Shown here one piece after another: positions 1 through 9,794 of a stretch of DNA of 46,396 nt. The DNA comes from a virus. Both the position numbers and the translations under genes were made by a program. Below the pieces are notes generated by a model, which saw only the letters and a program-made list of their open reading frames with translations, did no database searches and was not told the DNA's origin. Each line of letters begins with the position of its first letter. Positions within the stretch are counted from its first letter, which is position 1. The stretch is from positions 1 to 46,396 of IMG/VR virus record IMGVR_UViG_3300032287_001415. One strand, written 5' to 3'.

Positions 1-291
1 TATCAGTTAGATGAGTATGTTTATCAAGGATCTGATCCAGCAAACTCAAAAGCATATGGTTTTGTTGTTGATCAAGATACTAACGTTATCAAAATTTCCA
101 ATAAATACGGATCGTTTTCTGTTGGTGAAATTTTGACTGGTGCAAATTCTGGAACGCAACGAATAATTTCAAGTTCAAGTAATCCAGAACTGGAACCATA
201 TACAGGCGATATTATTTACACAGAAAATGTTACTAAGATTGATCGAGAAGACGGTCAAGCTGAAAATATCAAACTTATTGTTAGATTCTAA
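1..291 (+). CDS. Baseplate wedge protein, gp8-like (3' end only)
   Basis: An open frame enters from the left edge in frame 1 and stops at TAA 289-291; 96 residues are visible. The end has the pattern GDIIYTENVTKIDRE followed by a short beta strand (IKLIVRF). I recognise this as typical of the C-terminus of gp8-type baseplate wedge proteins of marine T4-like phages. The position just before the large DUF4815 fibre gene fits the T4 order of baseplate genes. Residues 1-60 form a small beta-rich unit (VYQG... GSF... ILTGANSG) that resembles units inside the gp14 and gp15 genes of this window. The role would be a wedge component of the tail baseplate. The family call rests on remembered motifs and context; the N-terminal part lies outside the window. 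Confidence 0.6.
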   Translation, partial: YQLDEYVYQGSDPANSKAYGFVVDQDTNVIKISNKYGSFSVGEILTGANSGTQRIISSSSNPELEPYTGDIIYTENVTKIDREDGQAENIKLIVRF

Positions 292-301
292 AGGTTAATG
301 A

Positions 302-3300
302 ATGGCACTCAATACTAATTTCAATGTAAATCCATACTACGATGATTTTGACGAAGATAAGTTATTTCTTCGTTTGTTGTTCAAGCCTGGATATGCTGTT
401 CAAGCACGTGAACTTACTCAACTTCAAACAATACTTCAAAACCAAACATCACGTTTTGGTAATCATGTTTTTGTAAATGGTTCTTTGGTAAGTGGTGGAC
501 AAACGGTTGTTCAGACTGCAACTTATCTAAATGTGTCTTCAGCGTATGCAGAAACTACCATTGATATTAATGAGTTTGAAGGTAAAACAATCGTTGATAA
601 TGTAACAAATCCAACAAAACGTGCAGAAGTTGTTAAAGTATATGACGAAAATACAACAACCGGTGAACCAAAAACAATTTATATTAAACAGATATACGGC
701 AATCCATTTACCGATAGTGAAACAATTCGAACACTTGAAACAAATCCTGTTTATGCAAACATAAGCACAAATGCAACAGGAACAGCACAAGTTTTTTCTG
801 TCAACGAAGGTATTTTTTATTATGAAGGTTTCTTTATCAAGAATCTTCCACAAACGGTAGCACTTTCAAAATATACTGCAAATACAGCCAACGTTCGTGT
901 TGGTTTTGAAGTCGGTGAAGTCATTGTTGAACCTGCAAGTGACACATCTCTGCTTGATCCAGCACAAACTGCAAGTAACTATCAAGCACCAGGTTCAGAT
1001 CGTTATAAGATCGTATTGACACTTTCTACAAGAACACTCGATTCGACAGATACAACAGCATTCATTGAAATCTCTCAGATTCAAAAAGGCATTCTTACAA
1101 AAGAAGCCAAGTATCCATTATATTCTGTTTTAGAGGATACTTTAGCAAGACGAACATATGATGAATCGGGTAACTATACTACTCAACCATTTACGATTTC
1201 GTTAGAAACAAGCGCAAACAATTCTGCATATGCAAATGTAATTTTATCACCAGGTAAAGCATACATCTATGGTTATGAAACAGAAACAATTTCACCTACT
1301 GTTATTACTTACGAAAAACCAAGAACAACAGTAAGCGTTACAAACAAACGAGTTTCTGCCGACTATGGCGGTTTTGTTTACGCAAATACAATACATGGTA
1401 CGCCTCCTATTGGTGGCACAAGTTTAGTTAACCTACATTGCGTTTCAAATGGTAATATCGAACGTGCCGATACTGCTAAAATTGCAAATACAAAAATTGG
1501 TACAGCCCGTATCAAATCGATTGCATACGAGACATCAACAAACTCAGCAAATGCAAATACATATATTTACCGAACATATTTGTTTGATGTGAATGTGGGT
1601 GATGTAATTACAGGCTATGTCAACAATACTATCAACGTAACGACGATTCAAATTGCAAACAGTCTTGCTAACTGGTTCAGTAATACAAACAATGCATATG
1701 CTGGAGCAAGATTTAAAATCAGTTCTGGTCCTGGTTCGAATGAAGCGCCAAAAACAATTATTGGTTATAATGGCACAAATCAAACTGTTACACTCTCTGA
1801 TCCATTTATAACTGCGCCAGTTGCAGCCAATTCTGGCGCTGCTGCAAATGCATCAACGTCAGCATGGACGATTGATTTTGATTTTACAGATGCGAAGAGT
1901 ATGGTTGTCAATGCTGCGACACCAACAAATCGTCCTGTATTTGCCGCAAATATGGACGAACGTTCAAAAGATGCGTCTACAGATTTTGGCGATATTATTC
2001 TTACGGATTCACAATTAGAACCGATTGTTTTCCCAATCGGTGAACAATATATTGCAAATAACACCATTGCAGATTTCGTTTATTCATATAGAAAACAATA
2101 TTCAGAATTGACATTTGGTGCGCCATCAGGTGGAAGTGCATCTGTGTCGATTACACCAGGTAGTGGAGAAACATTATCTGCTGCGGGTTCTTCAACAGAA
2201 GCAGATAATTATTTTGTTGTTGTAACTGATCCAACAGGTTCCATTGGTTATTTTGCTGGTCAAGTTCTTAACACAAATTCATTCAGTGTTGATGCTGGTG
2301 CAAATACTTTGACTGTTACAGGATTGACTGGTTCTGGTTTCAAAGCAAATCTTATTGCAACAATAGATGTTGTTAATTCGAGTCAAAAAAATAAAACATT
2401 GGTAAGAGCAGCACAAAACGTTGCTACATCAACAGGTACAACGATCAATGATGTATTTGGTAATGGTTCTGTGGTATTGTTTTCAACAATTGGTCAAGTT
2501 CACATTGCAGCGAACACTGTCGTAAAAACACCAGGTTCAGCACAGCAATTGTTTATTTCTGATGTTGTTCGCATCAACTCTATTTTTGATTTCGGCAATA
2601 CATCAATCACAACAGCAAACTTAGCTACTGCTGTCAATGTAACATCTCGTTATAATCTTGACACTGGACAAAGAAATTCGTTTTACGATCATTCTTTAAT
2701 TCGTTTAAAGTCAAATAATACACCACCAACAGGTAATCTGCTGGTTCGATTTGATCATTATACATCTTCCGGTGAAGGTTATTTCACTGTATCTTCATAT
2801 CCTGATTATACAGATATTCCTGTTTTTACTGCAACAAACCAAGAACAATTTAATCTTCGTGATTGTCTTGATTTCCGTCCCGTTCGTCTTGCTGCGACAA
2901 CACCCGCAAGAGCAAATGCAATCACATTTAGTTCTTCTGGTAATATACCAGTTGTTGGTTCTAACATTGATTTAGATTACCAATATTATTTGCCTCGTAT
3001 TGATAAAGTCATATTGAACAAAAATAAGACTTTTGAGGTTATTCAAGGTAAACCAAATTCTAATCCAGTAGCCCCAACAGACAAAACGGATTCAATGACG
3101 CTGTATACTCTTTACAGCCCAGCTTATGTATCGGATACCGCAGAAATCTCTGTTGTTTATAACGATAATAGACGTTATACGATGCGTGATATTGGAGCAA
3201 TCGAAAAACGTGTTGAAAATCTTGAATACTATTCATCATTAACATTGCTTGAACAAGATACTCTGAATAAACAAGATTTGACTACACGTGATGCAGCAGG

Positions 3301-6300
3301 TTTGGAAAGATTTAAAAACGGTATAGTCACAGATGCATTCAAGGGTCACGCAATTGCTGATGTAACAAAAAATGATTATAATGCATCGATTGATATTGGA
3401 GAAAATGAACTTCGTCCTTCGTTTAATATCTCAAATCATTTATTATCTTTTGATGGTGGAACATCTTCTGGACACAAAAGAAGAGGACCAAACATTACAA
3501 TTGGCTCAACTGAAGTTCAGTTTATTGATCAACCAAAAGCGTCAAAGTCAATTAATGTTAATCCGTTCAATGTAATCAATTATCTTGGTAGAATTGAGCT
3601 TGATCCTAAATCGGACACATGGATTGACGTAGATCAAAAACCCGATGTTCTGGTAAACATTGGTGGTGATAAAGATGCATGGGAAGAAATTATAGATCGA
3701 GTTGGTGGTGCCACACAAGTTGAATGGGATAGTTGGAAAACTGTTTCTTATGGTAAACCGAAAACATCAACAACTAAAACTTTTGAACGTACTGGAGGAG
3801 GTGCAGGTGGCAATCAGCTTGCGATAATTGAAAACAGAACAACATCACGCAGTAAGAGACAAACTCGTTCAGGAGTTTCTACAACACTTTCTGTAGAAAC
3901 AATTACACGATCACTTGGCGACCGTGTAGTAGACGTTTCAATTATACCTTATATGCGTAATCGCAATGTGTTGTTCACTGGTTCGAACTTCAAGCCAGAA
4001 AGCACATTATATTCGTTCTTTGATAGTACAAACGTTTCACAATATGTTGCTAGAGCAAACAGAATTCTGTTGAATAATAACAATCTTTTATACAGAACAG
4101 AAATAGGAAATGCAGAAATTGCCAACATTTACAACAATTTGACATCAACTGTCAATGGCACATGTGCTATTGTGAAGACATCGAACGACTCTGTTTTTAT
4201 TGTTTCTGTCAATGCAATTACGCCATTCGATGTTGCAAACGCAAACTTGATCGGTACTTCAACATCAACATCTGTTCGTATTAGTGGTTACGAACATAAT
4301 AGTGGTAATGCAAATGCTGCAACCGCAAGCACAATTACACTTCGTCTTGACGCATCTGGCGCAATTAATGAAACTCTGTATGCAAATACAGCAAACAGTA
4401 ACACGATTTATATTGTTTCTGGTACTGGCGCAGGTCAAGAAAGAACGATGAATGCGTACAACGCACTTACACGTACAGCAAATGTTTCGGTAAATTGGAC
4501 AACAACTCCAGATAGCACATCGATTTATTCGATTGGTAATCCGCGCACAACACTTGCGGGTGATGTTGCTGGTGTATTCTTTATTCCTACAGGTATTTTC
4601 CGTGTAGGTGAAAAACGATTCCGTCTAATTGATAATCAATCTGGTGATCTTGGTTCTTCTAGCACAAATGGTGATGCATCATTCTTTGCACAGGGTTTAC
4701 TGCAAACAAAAGAAGAAACTATTATTTCTGCAACTGTTCCACAAATCGAACGTGTCGCGGTTCAAGACGAACGAGTTGTTACAACATCTACTACTACAAA
4801 AGTTGTTGTTGGATATGTTGATCCTCTTGCACAAACATTCTTAGTATCTCCTGTTATTCATAATCAAGGTGTGTATCTTGAGAAAATACGTGTGTGTTTT
4901 GAAACAAAAGATGACGATGTTCCTGTAACACTTCAACTTCGTCCCGCAGTCAATGGTTATCCTTCGTCGGCAGTTGTTTATCCATACTCGACTGTTACAC
5001 TGACACCAGATAAAGTAAAACTTACATCATCACCAGATTTTGATGATGAGTCAAAATATACCGATTTTGTATTTGACAGCCCTGTTTATATGCAACCAGG
5101 AGAACATTCATTTGTTCTGATTGCAAATTCAAACAAATATAACGTATGGATTGCAGAGAAAGGCTCAACAGATGTTAAGAGTCAAACATTGATTTCTGAG
5201 CAACCATATGGAGGATCATTGTTCTTGTCGCAAAACGGGTCAACGTGGGTTGCAGACCAAAACGCAGACATGATGTTCCGTATGTATCGCAGTCAATTCG
5301 ATTCAACGGCTACTGCATACTTCAACGTGAACAAGCCAAGTGCAAATGTTCCTTATGATTTGGTATTCTTATCAACATCAGATGTAGTATTGGGCAACAC
5401 CTCAATCGCATACTCGTTCAATTCAGAGAAAATCACAGGTGGTATGGCAGGATATCAGTCAATCATTCCGTTAGAAAACTATGAAATGACTGATGGATCA
5501 GGTCGTCGTGTATTAAATCCAACAACAGGTAATAATACATTCATCGTTAAAGCAACGATGTCTACAACAAATCCTGATATTTCTCCATTGATTGATTCGT
5601 CACGCATGGACATCATTGCAGTTGAAAATCTTATCAACGATATGCCACTGACAAATGATACTATTATCATTGCAAACACTGGTGCGTCAATGCAAAACGG
5701 CATTTACAACTTGAACATTACAGGCGGTGGCGGCTCAGGTGCTACAGTTTATGCAAACGTTGTGGGTAATCAAATCTCACGCACATGGGTTGTTAACGGT
5801 GGTTCTGGTTATACAACAACACCAACAATTAATTTGTTTGCTTCCACAGCGGTATCTGCTTACGGATATACTGATAAGATGATCGTAGGAACAACTGCCA
5901 ATGGCGCATCGATCATCATCAATGGTGAAGATGCAAAGAGTGGTGGTAATGGTAAAGCACGTTACATGACACGCTCAATCACACTTGCAGATGGTTTTGA
6001 ATCTGGCGATTTACGTGTTTATTTGACTGCATATCGTCCACCAGGAACAAGCATCTATGTATATTATAAAATTCTTTCTGCATCCGATCCAGATCAGTTT
6101 GATGATAAAAACTATCAACTGATGACGGAATTGACAGGTACGAATAACTTTGCATCAACAAATACATTTGATTATCGTGAATTGACATTTGCTCCTGGTA
6201 TTAATAACCAAGCAAACAACTCTGTTACATATACAGTGGGATCAAGTTCATTTGATCGTTTCAAGACATTTGCAATCAAAGTCGTAATGGCAGGAACAGA

Positions 6301-6358
6301 TACGACAGACGTACCAAAAGTTCGTGATTTTCGTGCAGTTGCATTGCCAAGAGGTTAA
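302..6358 (+). CDS. Giant DUF4815-type baseplate/tail-fibre structural protein
   Basis: This 2018-residue protein starts at ATG 302, 7 nt after an AAAGG ribosome-binding sequence that overlaps the previous stop. The first ~100 residues (NPYYDDFDEDKLFLRLLF, then QARELTQLQTILQNQ) are the hallmark of the DUF4815 family, found in large virion proteins of marine T4-like phages. The rest is beta-rich and Asn/Thr/Ala-rich. It includes a GSGYTTTPTI beta-repeat element around residues 1830-1850 and a compact C-terminal domain (RPPGTSIYVYYKIL ... KVRDFRAVALPRG). It occupies the place of T4 genes 9-12, between the gp8-like gene and the neck genes, so it probably links baseplate and fibres. No enzyme motif is visible. 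Family assignment is confident; the precise structural role is inferred. Confidence 0.8.
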   Translation: MALNTNFNVNPYYDDFDEDKLFLRLLFKPGYAVQARELTQLQTILQNQTSRFGNHVFVNGSLVSGGQTVVQTATYLNVSSAYAETTIDINEFEGKTIVDNVTNPTKRAEVVKVYDENTTTGEPKTIYIKQIYGNPFTDSETIRTLETNPVYANISTNATGTAQVFSVNEGIFYYEGFFIKNLPQTVALSKYTANTANVRVGFEVGEVIVEPASDTSLLDPAQTASNYQAPGSDRYKIVLTLSTRTLDSTDTTAFIEISQIQKGILTKEAKYPLYSVLEDTLARRTYDESGNYTTQPFTISLETSANNSAYANVILSPGKAYIYGYETETISPTVITYEKPRTTVSVTNKRVSADYGGFVYANTIHGTPPIGGTSLVNLHCVSNGNIERADTAKIANTKIGTARIKSIAYETSTNSANANTYIYRTYLFDVNVGDVITGYVNNTINVTTIQIANSLANWFSNTNNAYAGARFKISSGPGSNEAPKTIIGYNGTNQTVTLSDPFITAPVAANSGAAANASTSAWTIDFDFTDAKSMVVNAATPTNRPVFAANMDERSKDASTDFGDIILTDSQLEPIVFPIGEQYIANNTIADFVYSYRKQYSELTFGAPSGGSASVSITPGSGETLSAAGSSTEADNYFVVVTDPTGSIGYFAGQVLNTNSFSVDAGANTLTVTGLTGSGFKANLIATIDVVNSSQKNKTLVRAAQNVATSTGTTINDVFGNGSVVLFSTIGQVHIAANTVVKTPGSAQQLFISDVVRINSIFDFGNTSITTANLATAVNVTSRYNLDTGQRNSFYDHSLIRLKSNNTPPTGNLLVRFDHYTSSGEGYFTVSSYPDYTDIPVFTATNQEQFNLRDCLDFRPVRLAATTPARANAITFSSSGNIPVVGSNIDLDYQYYLPRIDKVILNKNKTFEVIQGKPNSNPVAPTDKTDSMTLYTLYSPAYVSDTAEISVVYNDNRRYTMRDIGAIEKRVENLEYYSSLTLLEQDTLNKQDLTTRDAAGLERFKNGIVTDAFKGHAIADVTKNDYNASIDIGENELRPSFNISNHLLSFDGGTSSGHKRRGPNITIGSTEVQFIDQPKASKSINVNPFNVINYLGRIELDPKSDTWIDVDQKPDVLVNIGGDKDAWEEIIDRVGGATQVEWDSWKTVSYGKPKTSTTKTFERTGGGAGGNQLAIIENRTTSRSKRQTRSGVSTTLSVETITRSLGDRVVDVSIIPYMRNRNVLFTGSNFKPESTLYSFFDSTNVSQYVARANRILLNNNNLLYRTEIGNAEIANIYNNLTSTVNGTCAIVKTSNDSVFIVSVNAITPFDVANANLIGTSTSTSVRISGYEHNSGNANAATASTITLRLDASGAINETLYANTANSNTIYIVSGTGAGQERTMNAYNALTRTANVSVNWTTTPDSTSIYSIGNPRTTLAGDVAGVFFIPTGIFRVGEKRFRLIDNQSGDLGSSSTNGDASFFAQGLLQTKEETIISATVPQIERVAVQDERVVTTSTTTKVVVGYVDPLAQTFLVSPVIHNQGVYLEKIRVCFETKDDDVPVTLQLRPAVNGYPSSAVVYPYSTVTLTPDKVKLTSSPDFDDESKYTDFVFDSPVYMQPGEHSFVLIANSNKYNVWIAEKGSTDVKSQTLISEQPYGGSLFLSQNGSTWVADQNADMMFRMYRSQFDSTATAYFNVNKPSANVPYDLVFLSTSDVVLGNTSIAYSFNSEKITGGMAGYQSIIPLENYEMTDGSGRRVLNPTTGNNTFIVKATMSTTNPDISPLIDSSRMDIIAVENLINDMPLTNDTIIIANTGASMQNGIYNLNITGGGGSGATVYANVVGNQISRTWVVNGGSGYTTTPTINLFASTAVSAYGYTDKMIVGTTANGASIIINGEDAKSGGNGKARYMTRSITLADGFESGDLRVYLTAYRPPGTSIYVYYKILSASDPDQFDDKNYQLMTELTGTNNFASTNTFDYRELTFAPGINNQANNSVTYTVGSSSFDRFKTFAIKVVMAGTDTTDVPKVRDFRAVALPRG

Positions 6359-6361
6359 TCT

Positions 6362-6601
6362 ATGCCACTAGTCAAAATTGATGGAAATAACGGTCTAGTT
6401 CGTGATACGCATTCCAAAGCTATTCTAAATACTGACAGAATAGGTTTGGAAAAGTATCTGGCTGAACGTGAGATTGCACTAAAACAGATACAAGAAAAAA
6501 ATGACCTCAAAGACAAAGTTCACAAACTAGAAACCGACATGAGTGAGATAAAGAATATGCTTTATGAACTCACAAGAATGAGAACACCAAATGGCAATTA
6601 A
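6362..6601 (+). CDS. Small coiled-coil virion-associated protein
   Basis: A 79-residue protein starts 3 nt after the giant structural gene and overlaps the next gene by 11 nt. Residues 1-28 (VKIDGNNGLVRDTHSKAILN) resemble a short peptide found beside fibre genes in T4-like phages. Residues 30-70 are charged, with heptad-like Leu/Ile spacing (EKYLAEREIALKQIQEK ... VHKLETDMSEIKNML), consistent with a coiled coil. The tight coupling to two structural genes suggests a minor virion component or assembly partner. I do not recognise a named family, and the function is inferred from context only. Confidence 0.65.
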   Translation: MPLVKIDGNNGLVRDTHSKAILNTDRIGLEKYLAEREIALKQIQEKNDLKDKVHKLETDMSEIKNMLYELTRMRTPNGN

Positions 6602-7292
6602 TCAACTTACTACCGCTAATACATTTCAAGAATGGTTATCAGCCACTTCTGAACTAATTGCCGTTGCAAACAATCTCACAAACAATACCAGCGGTGGATT
6701 CTTAGCAAATTCTTCAATCTTTATTGAGGGAAGTGGTTCATCACTGAATGTTCGGAATCTTGCAAACATCAATACACTGCAAGCAAACTCATTCAATCTG
6801 ACTGGTAACGTTGCAACAATGAATGTAACCAGCAACGGTTACATTGGCGGTGATTTGTTTGTTTATGGTAATGTTACAATTAGCGGTAACGTATCTTTAG
6901 ATGAGATTGGATTTGATGATCTTTTAGTCAGTGGATCAGCAAACATCGTTGGTAATACCACGATGTCTAATACGACAATCAATTACGGAAATCTCAGTAC
7001 CGCAAATGTTGTTTACTTAGTAGGCTCATCAAACACAGCAATTTATGCGAATATTACTTCTGCATATTCTGTAGCACTCAGTGCAGGATCATATGCAAAC
7101 TCGGCATTCGTCCACGCAAACGCGGCATATCAAAGTCAGAATGCCACCGGACAATATGCAAATTCAGCGTTTACAGTAGCAAATGGCGCATTCATACACG
7201 CCAACTCTGGCTTCATTCAAGCAAACTCAGCATTTACTGCCGCTAATGCTGCGATAGATCAGACTGTAGCATTTTCAATTGCTTTAGGATAA
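6591..7292 (+). CDS. Short Ala-Asn repeat tail-fibre protein
   Basis: A 233-residue protein whose ATG lies inside the upstream gene (11-nt overlap). The N-terminal two thirds are beta-rich, with short glycine turns (GNVTISGNVSLDEIGFDDLLVSG). The last ~80 residues carry the repeats seen in the 1895-residue fibre gene at 18093-23780: AYQSQNATGQYANSAF, FIHANSGFIQANSAF. Both proteins end almost identically (AANxAID..VA..IALG). It is probably a short fibre or fibre-base subunit related to that long fibre. It has no late-promoter motif of its own and probably reads through from upstream. Structural role: likely; exact position in the virion: unknown. Confidence 0.7.
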   Translation: MAINQLTTANTFQEWLSATSELIAVANNLTNNTSGGFLANSSIFIEGSGSSLNVRNLANINTLQANSFNLTGNVATMNVTSNGYIGGDLFVYGNVTISGNVSLDEIGFDDLLVSGSANIVGNTTMSNTTINYGNLSTANVVYLVGSSNTAIYANITSAYSVALSAGSYANSAFVHANAAYQSQNATGQYANSAFTVANGAFIHANSGFIQANSAFTAANAAIDQTVAFSIALG

Positions 7293-7297
7293 ATAGA

Positions 7298-7305
7298 TAT
7301 AAATA
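7298..7305 (+). promoter_or_regulatory. T4-type late promoter (TATAAATA)
   Basis: An exact match to the T4 late consensus lies 20 nt before ATG 7326. If initiation is at the T4-typical distance (sixth base after the last A), the leader is about 15 nt and carries AAGGA at 7313-7317. A second, weaker copy (GATAAATA) sits at 7288-7295, over the stop codon of the preceding gene. Confidence 0.75.
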
Positions 7306-7325
7306 AAGAATCAAGGACATTATAA

Positions 7326-7652
7326 ATGGCTAACAATTTTAGATCAAGAGCAAACGTCAACATTGAAACGACAGGAAACACGATTTACACCTGTCCTTCT
7401 GCAACACAAACCACACTGATTGGTATGACGATTGCCAACAAATCAACCGGAACAGTGACCGCAAATATTCATCTTCGTCGGTCAGGCGTTGATTATGTTC
7501 TCATTGCAAATGTTCCAATTCTTTCTGGCTCAACATTGGTACCAATTGGTGGTGAACAGAAACTTGTCTTGGAAGCAGCAGACCAATTGAGAGCAAACTC
7601 ATCAACGAACAACACAATAGATATTATTGCTTCTCTGTTGGAGATATCATAA
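7326..7652 (+). CDS. Small beta-sandwich virion structural protein
   Basis: A 108-residue protein with AAGGA 8 nt before its ATG, first gene after a consensus late promoter. The pattern TIYTCPSATQTTLIGMTIAN, then LVPIGGEQKLVLEAADQLRA and a final IIASLLEIS, is one I recognise from small structural proteins of marine and freshwater T4-like phages. It looks like a single beta-sandwich that may decorate a fibre or baseplate. It opens a cassette of six small adhesin-like genes (7326-9794). No catalytic residues are seen. Virion association is inferred from family resemblance and position. Confidence 0.7.
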   Translation: MANNFRSRANVNIETTGNTIYTCPSATQTTLIGMTIANKSTGTVTANIHLRRSGVDYVLIANVPILSGSTLVPIGGEQKLVLEAADQLRANSSTNNTIDIIASLLEIS

Positions 7653-7653
7653 T

Positions 7654-7869
7654 ATGGCAATTACCAGAGTTCAGGGTGGATTGATCGGTACTGCTGCAAG
7701 TACCAACACAGCTATTCAGTTGGGTAGCGCAATTATTTCAACTTCAAATACAATTTATAACAGCTATACATTCCAAACAAATGAAAACGGATACTCTATT
7801 GGTCCGGTGACGATACTTGATGGTCGTTTCATTTCACTTGGAAGTGGCGCAAGATGGGTGATTCTATAA
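7654..7869 (+). CDS. Stand-alone fibre C-terminal-type domain
   Basis: A 71-residue protein beginning MAITRVQGGLIG. An upstream in-frame start at 7627 exists but lies inside the previous gene; ATG 7654 directly follows its stop and gives the expected MAI start. The second half (GYSIGPVTILDGRFIS, ending GSGARWVIL) matches the end of the 12910-13332 protein (SAGPLTIANNRTVTVANGATWVII, aligned in two parts). This is a common C-terminal module of phage fibres. Here it is encoded as a nearly independent gene, immediately followed (0 nt) by the next gene. Probable small fibre component. Confidence 0.65.
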   Translation: MAITRVQGGLIGTAASTNTAIQLGSAIISTSNTIYNSYTFQTNENGYSIGPVTILDGRFISLGSGARWVIL

Positions 7870-8466
7870 ATGCCAAAACTGAATACAACAACATCAGGTG
7901 TTATTAGTGCAACACTTACAGCAGATTCGTCACCTACTTTAGAATTACAACAGAATGGCGTAGCAATCCGAACATTAGGTGAAAGTCAGTTAGTACCAGC
8001 AACAGTTCAAAGCACTGCTACTGGCGCAACACTTTATGACTTCTCTGGAATACCGTCGTGGGCAAGACGGATTACGGTGATGTTTCAGGGCGTTAGTACG
8101 AATGGCACAAGCAATTACGTGGTACGCATTGGTAACTCAACTTTTACAATCACTGGTTATGTGTCTGCTATGACATATGTCAACACTAGTCCTAGCAATT
8201 CTACTGTAGGAACATCCGATACCACTGGTTATATTCTCACTAGAGACACTGGATCTAGTGTTAGTTTTACTGGCGAAATGAGAATATGTTTACTGTCTAA
8301 TTATACCTATGTGGCAACATTTAATGGGATAGGTGGTACCGGTGGACCTACATATCAAGGCAGCGGTTTTTTAAATCTTGGATCTGTTTTGGATCGTGTT
8401 CGTATCACCACGCTGGGCGGCACAGATACATTTGATGCTGGTTCAGTCAACATTATGTGGGAATAA
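7870..8466 (+). CDS. Tail-fibre/receptor-binding-like protein
   Basis: A 198-residue protein whose ATG abuts the preceding stop codon. The segment YDFSGIPSWARRITVMFQGV at about residues 57-76 and the ending DAGSVNIMWE are characteristic of a widely distributed phage fibre-tip family. The N-terminal ~45 residues (ATLTADSSPTLELQQNGV) form a common connector seen in phage structural proteins. It is beta-rich, with few charged residues and no enzymatic motif. It probably binds the host surface as part of a multi-component fibre made by this cassette. Receptor unknown. Confidence 0.7.
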   Translation: MPKLNTTTSGVISATLTADSSPTLELQQNGVAIRTLGESQLVPATVQSTATGATLYDFSGIPSWARRITVMFQGVSTNGTSNYVVRIGNSTFTITGYVSAMTYVNTSPSNSTVGTSDTTGYILTRDTGSSVSFTGEMRICLLSNYTYVATFNGIGGTGGPTYQGSGFLNLGSVLDRVRITTLGGTDTFDAGSVNIMWE

Positions 8467-8479
8467 GGAGAATAACTAA

Positions 8480-8860
8480 ATGGCACTTACTCTTAATGGC
8501 GATGGTAATATTGTAGGTTTATCTGTAGGTGGATTGCCTAGCGGTGTAGTAACTTCAACAAATCTGAGTGCATCTATTGTTCCTATAGGAGTTAATCAAA
8601 CTTGGACCAATGTAACAGCTAGTCGTGCATTATCTACCACATACACAAATACTACAGGAAAACCAATTCAATTGTACATAGTTTGTACTGGTGGCAATTC
8701 AAACGGTGCGGCAGTCACAATAGGCGGGGTAACTCCAGCGTTCGTGTATACAAACGTTGCAGGTGGTCGTGTGGCACTTTTTGTAATTATTCCAAATGAT
8801 GTATCATATTCACTCGGTGATGCAAGTTCAACAATTCACTCTTGGTGGGAACTTCGTTAA
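8480..8860 (+). CDS. Small tail-fibre tip protein
   Basis: A 126-residue protein with a good ribosome-binding sequence (AAGGAG about 10 nt before ATG 8480). The pattern VNQTWTNVTASRALSTTYTN then TGKPIQLYIV, ending SWWELR, is a familiar phage tail-protein domain often fused to longer fibres. Here it has only a ~35-residue N-terminal leader (LNGDGNIVGLSVGGLPSGVV). It sits between another fibre-tip protein and a small chaperone-like protein. Likely an adhesin tip; the receptor is unknown. Confidence 0.7.
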   Translation: MALTLNGDGNIVGLSVGGLPSGVVTSTNLSASIVPIGVNQTWTNVTASRALSTTYTNTTGKPIQLYIVCTGGNSNGAAVTIGGVTPAFVYTNVAGGRVALFVIIPNDVSYSLGDASSTIHSWWELR

Positions 8861-8868
8861 GGAAAATT

Positions 8869-9159
8869 ATGAAATATTACAAAGACCCAAACACAAATGA
8901 AATTTATGCATATGAATCTGACGGTTCACAAGATGCATGGATAGATTCAAGACTTGTTCTTATTACTGAAGAACAAGCAACAGAAATTAGACAGCAAAAA
9001 GTACAAGAGATTTTCAACTCTTTACCTTATCAAGAAAAACGAGTTACTGAATATCCATCAATCGGTGATCAACTAGATGCATTATTTCGTGCAGGTGTTT
9101 TTCCTGCTGAAATGGCTGCTCAGATTCAAGCAGTCAAAGACAAATATCCAAAGGGCTAA
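8869..9159 (+). CDS. XkdW-like small tail-associated protein
   Basis: A 96-residue protein. ATG 8869 is preceded by AAGGAAAA at the end of the upstream gene; an in-frame start at 8842 inside that gene is rejected because this one has the ribosome-binding sequence and gives the family-typical MKYYKDP start. The C-terminal half (YPSIGDQLDALFRAGVFPAE, then IQAVKDKYPKG) is the conserved signature of small XkdW-like proteins encoded beside phage tail fibres. An intermediate segment (TEEQATEIRQQKVQEIF) is helical. It is thought to help fibre assembly, though that role is not firmly established for the family. Confidence 0.75.
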   Translation: MKYYKDPNTNEIYAYESDGSQDAWIDSRLVLITEEQATEIRQQKVQEIFNSLPYQEKRVTEYPSIGDQLDALFRAGVFPAEMAAQIQAVKDKYPKG

Positions 9160-9161
9160 GA

Positions 9162-9794
9162 ATGGCAATTGTATATAGTGGCGATAACATAACATTTGGT
9201 GATGGTTCAATCATTGCCGGAGTTGCAACGCAAAACAATGTGTATAATGTTGTTACTGCAAATGCAAATACTTCTACGGGTAATTCATATGTAACATTCA
9301 CATCAAATACTGCTACAATCAATGCAGGAATGATTATCTACGCAGCAGGATTTGGTAGAGGTGTTACAGTATCTTCAGTAGTCAATGCAAATACAATTTT
9401 GCTTTCAACAGCAGCAGCAAACACTGCAACAAACACAAGAATATCTTTTGTTGAACCAAATCGTGTGATGACTGCGGATGTTGCAGGACCAGGATTATGT
9501 AAAGCGTGGGTGAACTTCAACGGCACTGCAACAACTACTGCAACACTTATTCGGGCAGCATTCAACGTATCAAGCATTCAAGATGATGGTGTTGGCATTT
9601 ACACAGTGAACTTTACACAAGCATTGCCCGATGTAAACTATTGTGTAAATGCATCCCAATCAATAGGATCTATTGCTGCAAAAATAAGAGTAATGGAAGG
9701 ATATACCACTACGTCTGTTACTATCAGAACAAGTTCCGGTGATACATCTACACAATCAGATGCGACATCTGTGTTTGTTTCAGTTTTCCGTTAA
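9162..9794 (+). CDS. Adhesin with KAWVNF tip module (copy 1)
   Basis: A 210-residue protein. After ~23 leader residues (VYSGDNITFGDGSIIAG) comes a ~75-residue beta unit (QNNVYNVVTANANT ... NTATNTRISFVEPN). Next is the tip domain with GLCKAWVNFNGTATTTATLI, AAFNVSSIQDDG and ALPDVNY. The extreme C-terminus is variable and ends SVFR. The same two-part module recurs in 9858-11108 and 16632-17387, making this one of three paralogous tips. This domain is common in fibres of aquatic phages and presumably contacts the cell surface. It is the last gene of the cassette opened by the 7298 promoter; only ~30 nt separate its stop from the next late promoter. Confidence 0.75.
   Translation: MAIVYSGDNITFGDGSIIAGVATQNNVYNVVTANANTSTGNSYVTFTSNTATINAGMIIYAAGFGRGVTVSSVVNANTILLSTAAANTATNTRISFVEPNRVMTADVAGPGLCKAWVNFNGTATTTATLIRAAFNVSSIQDDGVGIYTVNFTQALPDVNYCVNASQSIGSIAAKIRVMEGYTTTSVTIRTSSGDTSTQSDATSVFVSVFR

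Noticed and set aside
1780-2067. Minus-strand open frames opposite the giant DUF4815 gene
   Set aside because: They lack ribosome-binding sites and domains; they lie fully within a strong coding region and are expected by chance from its codon use.
7319-7328. Another TATAAAT-like sequence over the start codon of the 7326 gene
   Set aside because: It reads TATAAATG, not the consensus, and would start transcription inside the gene; the exact motif at 7298 is better placed.
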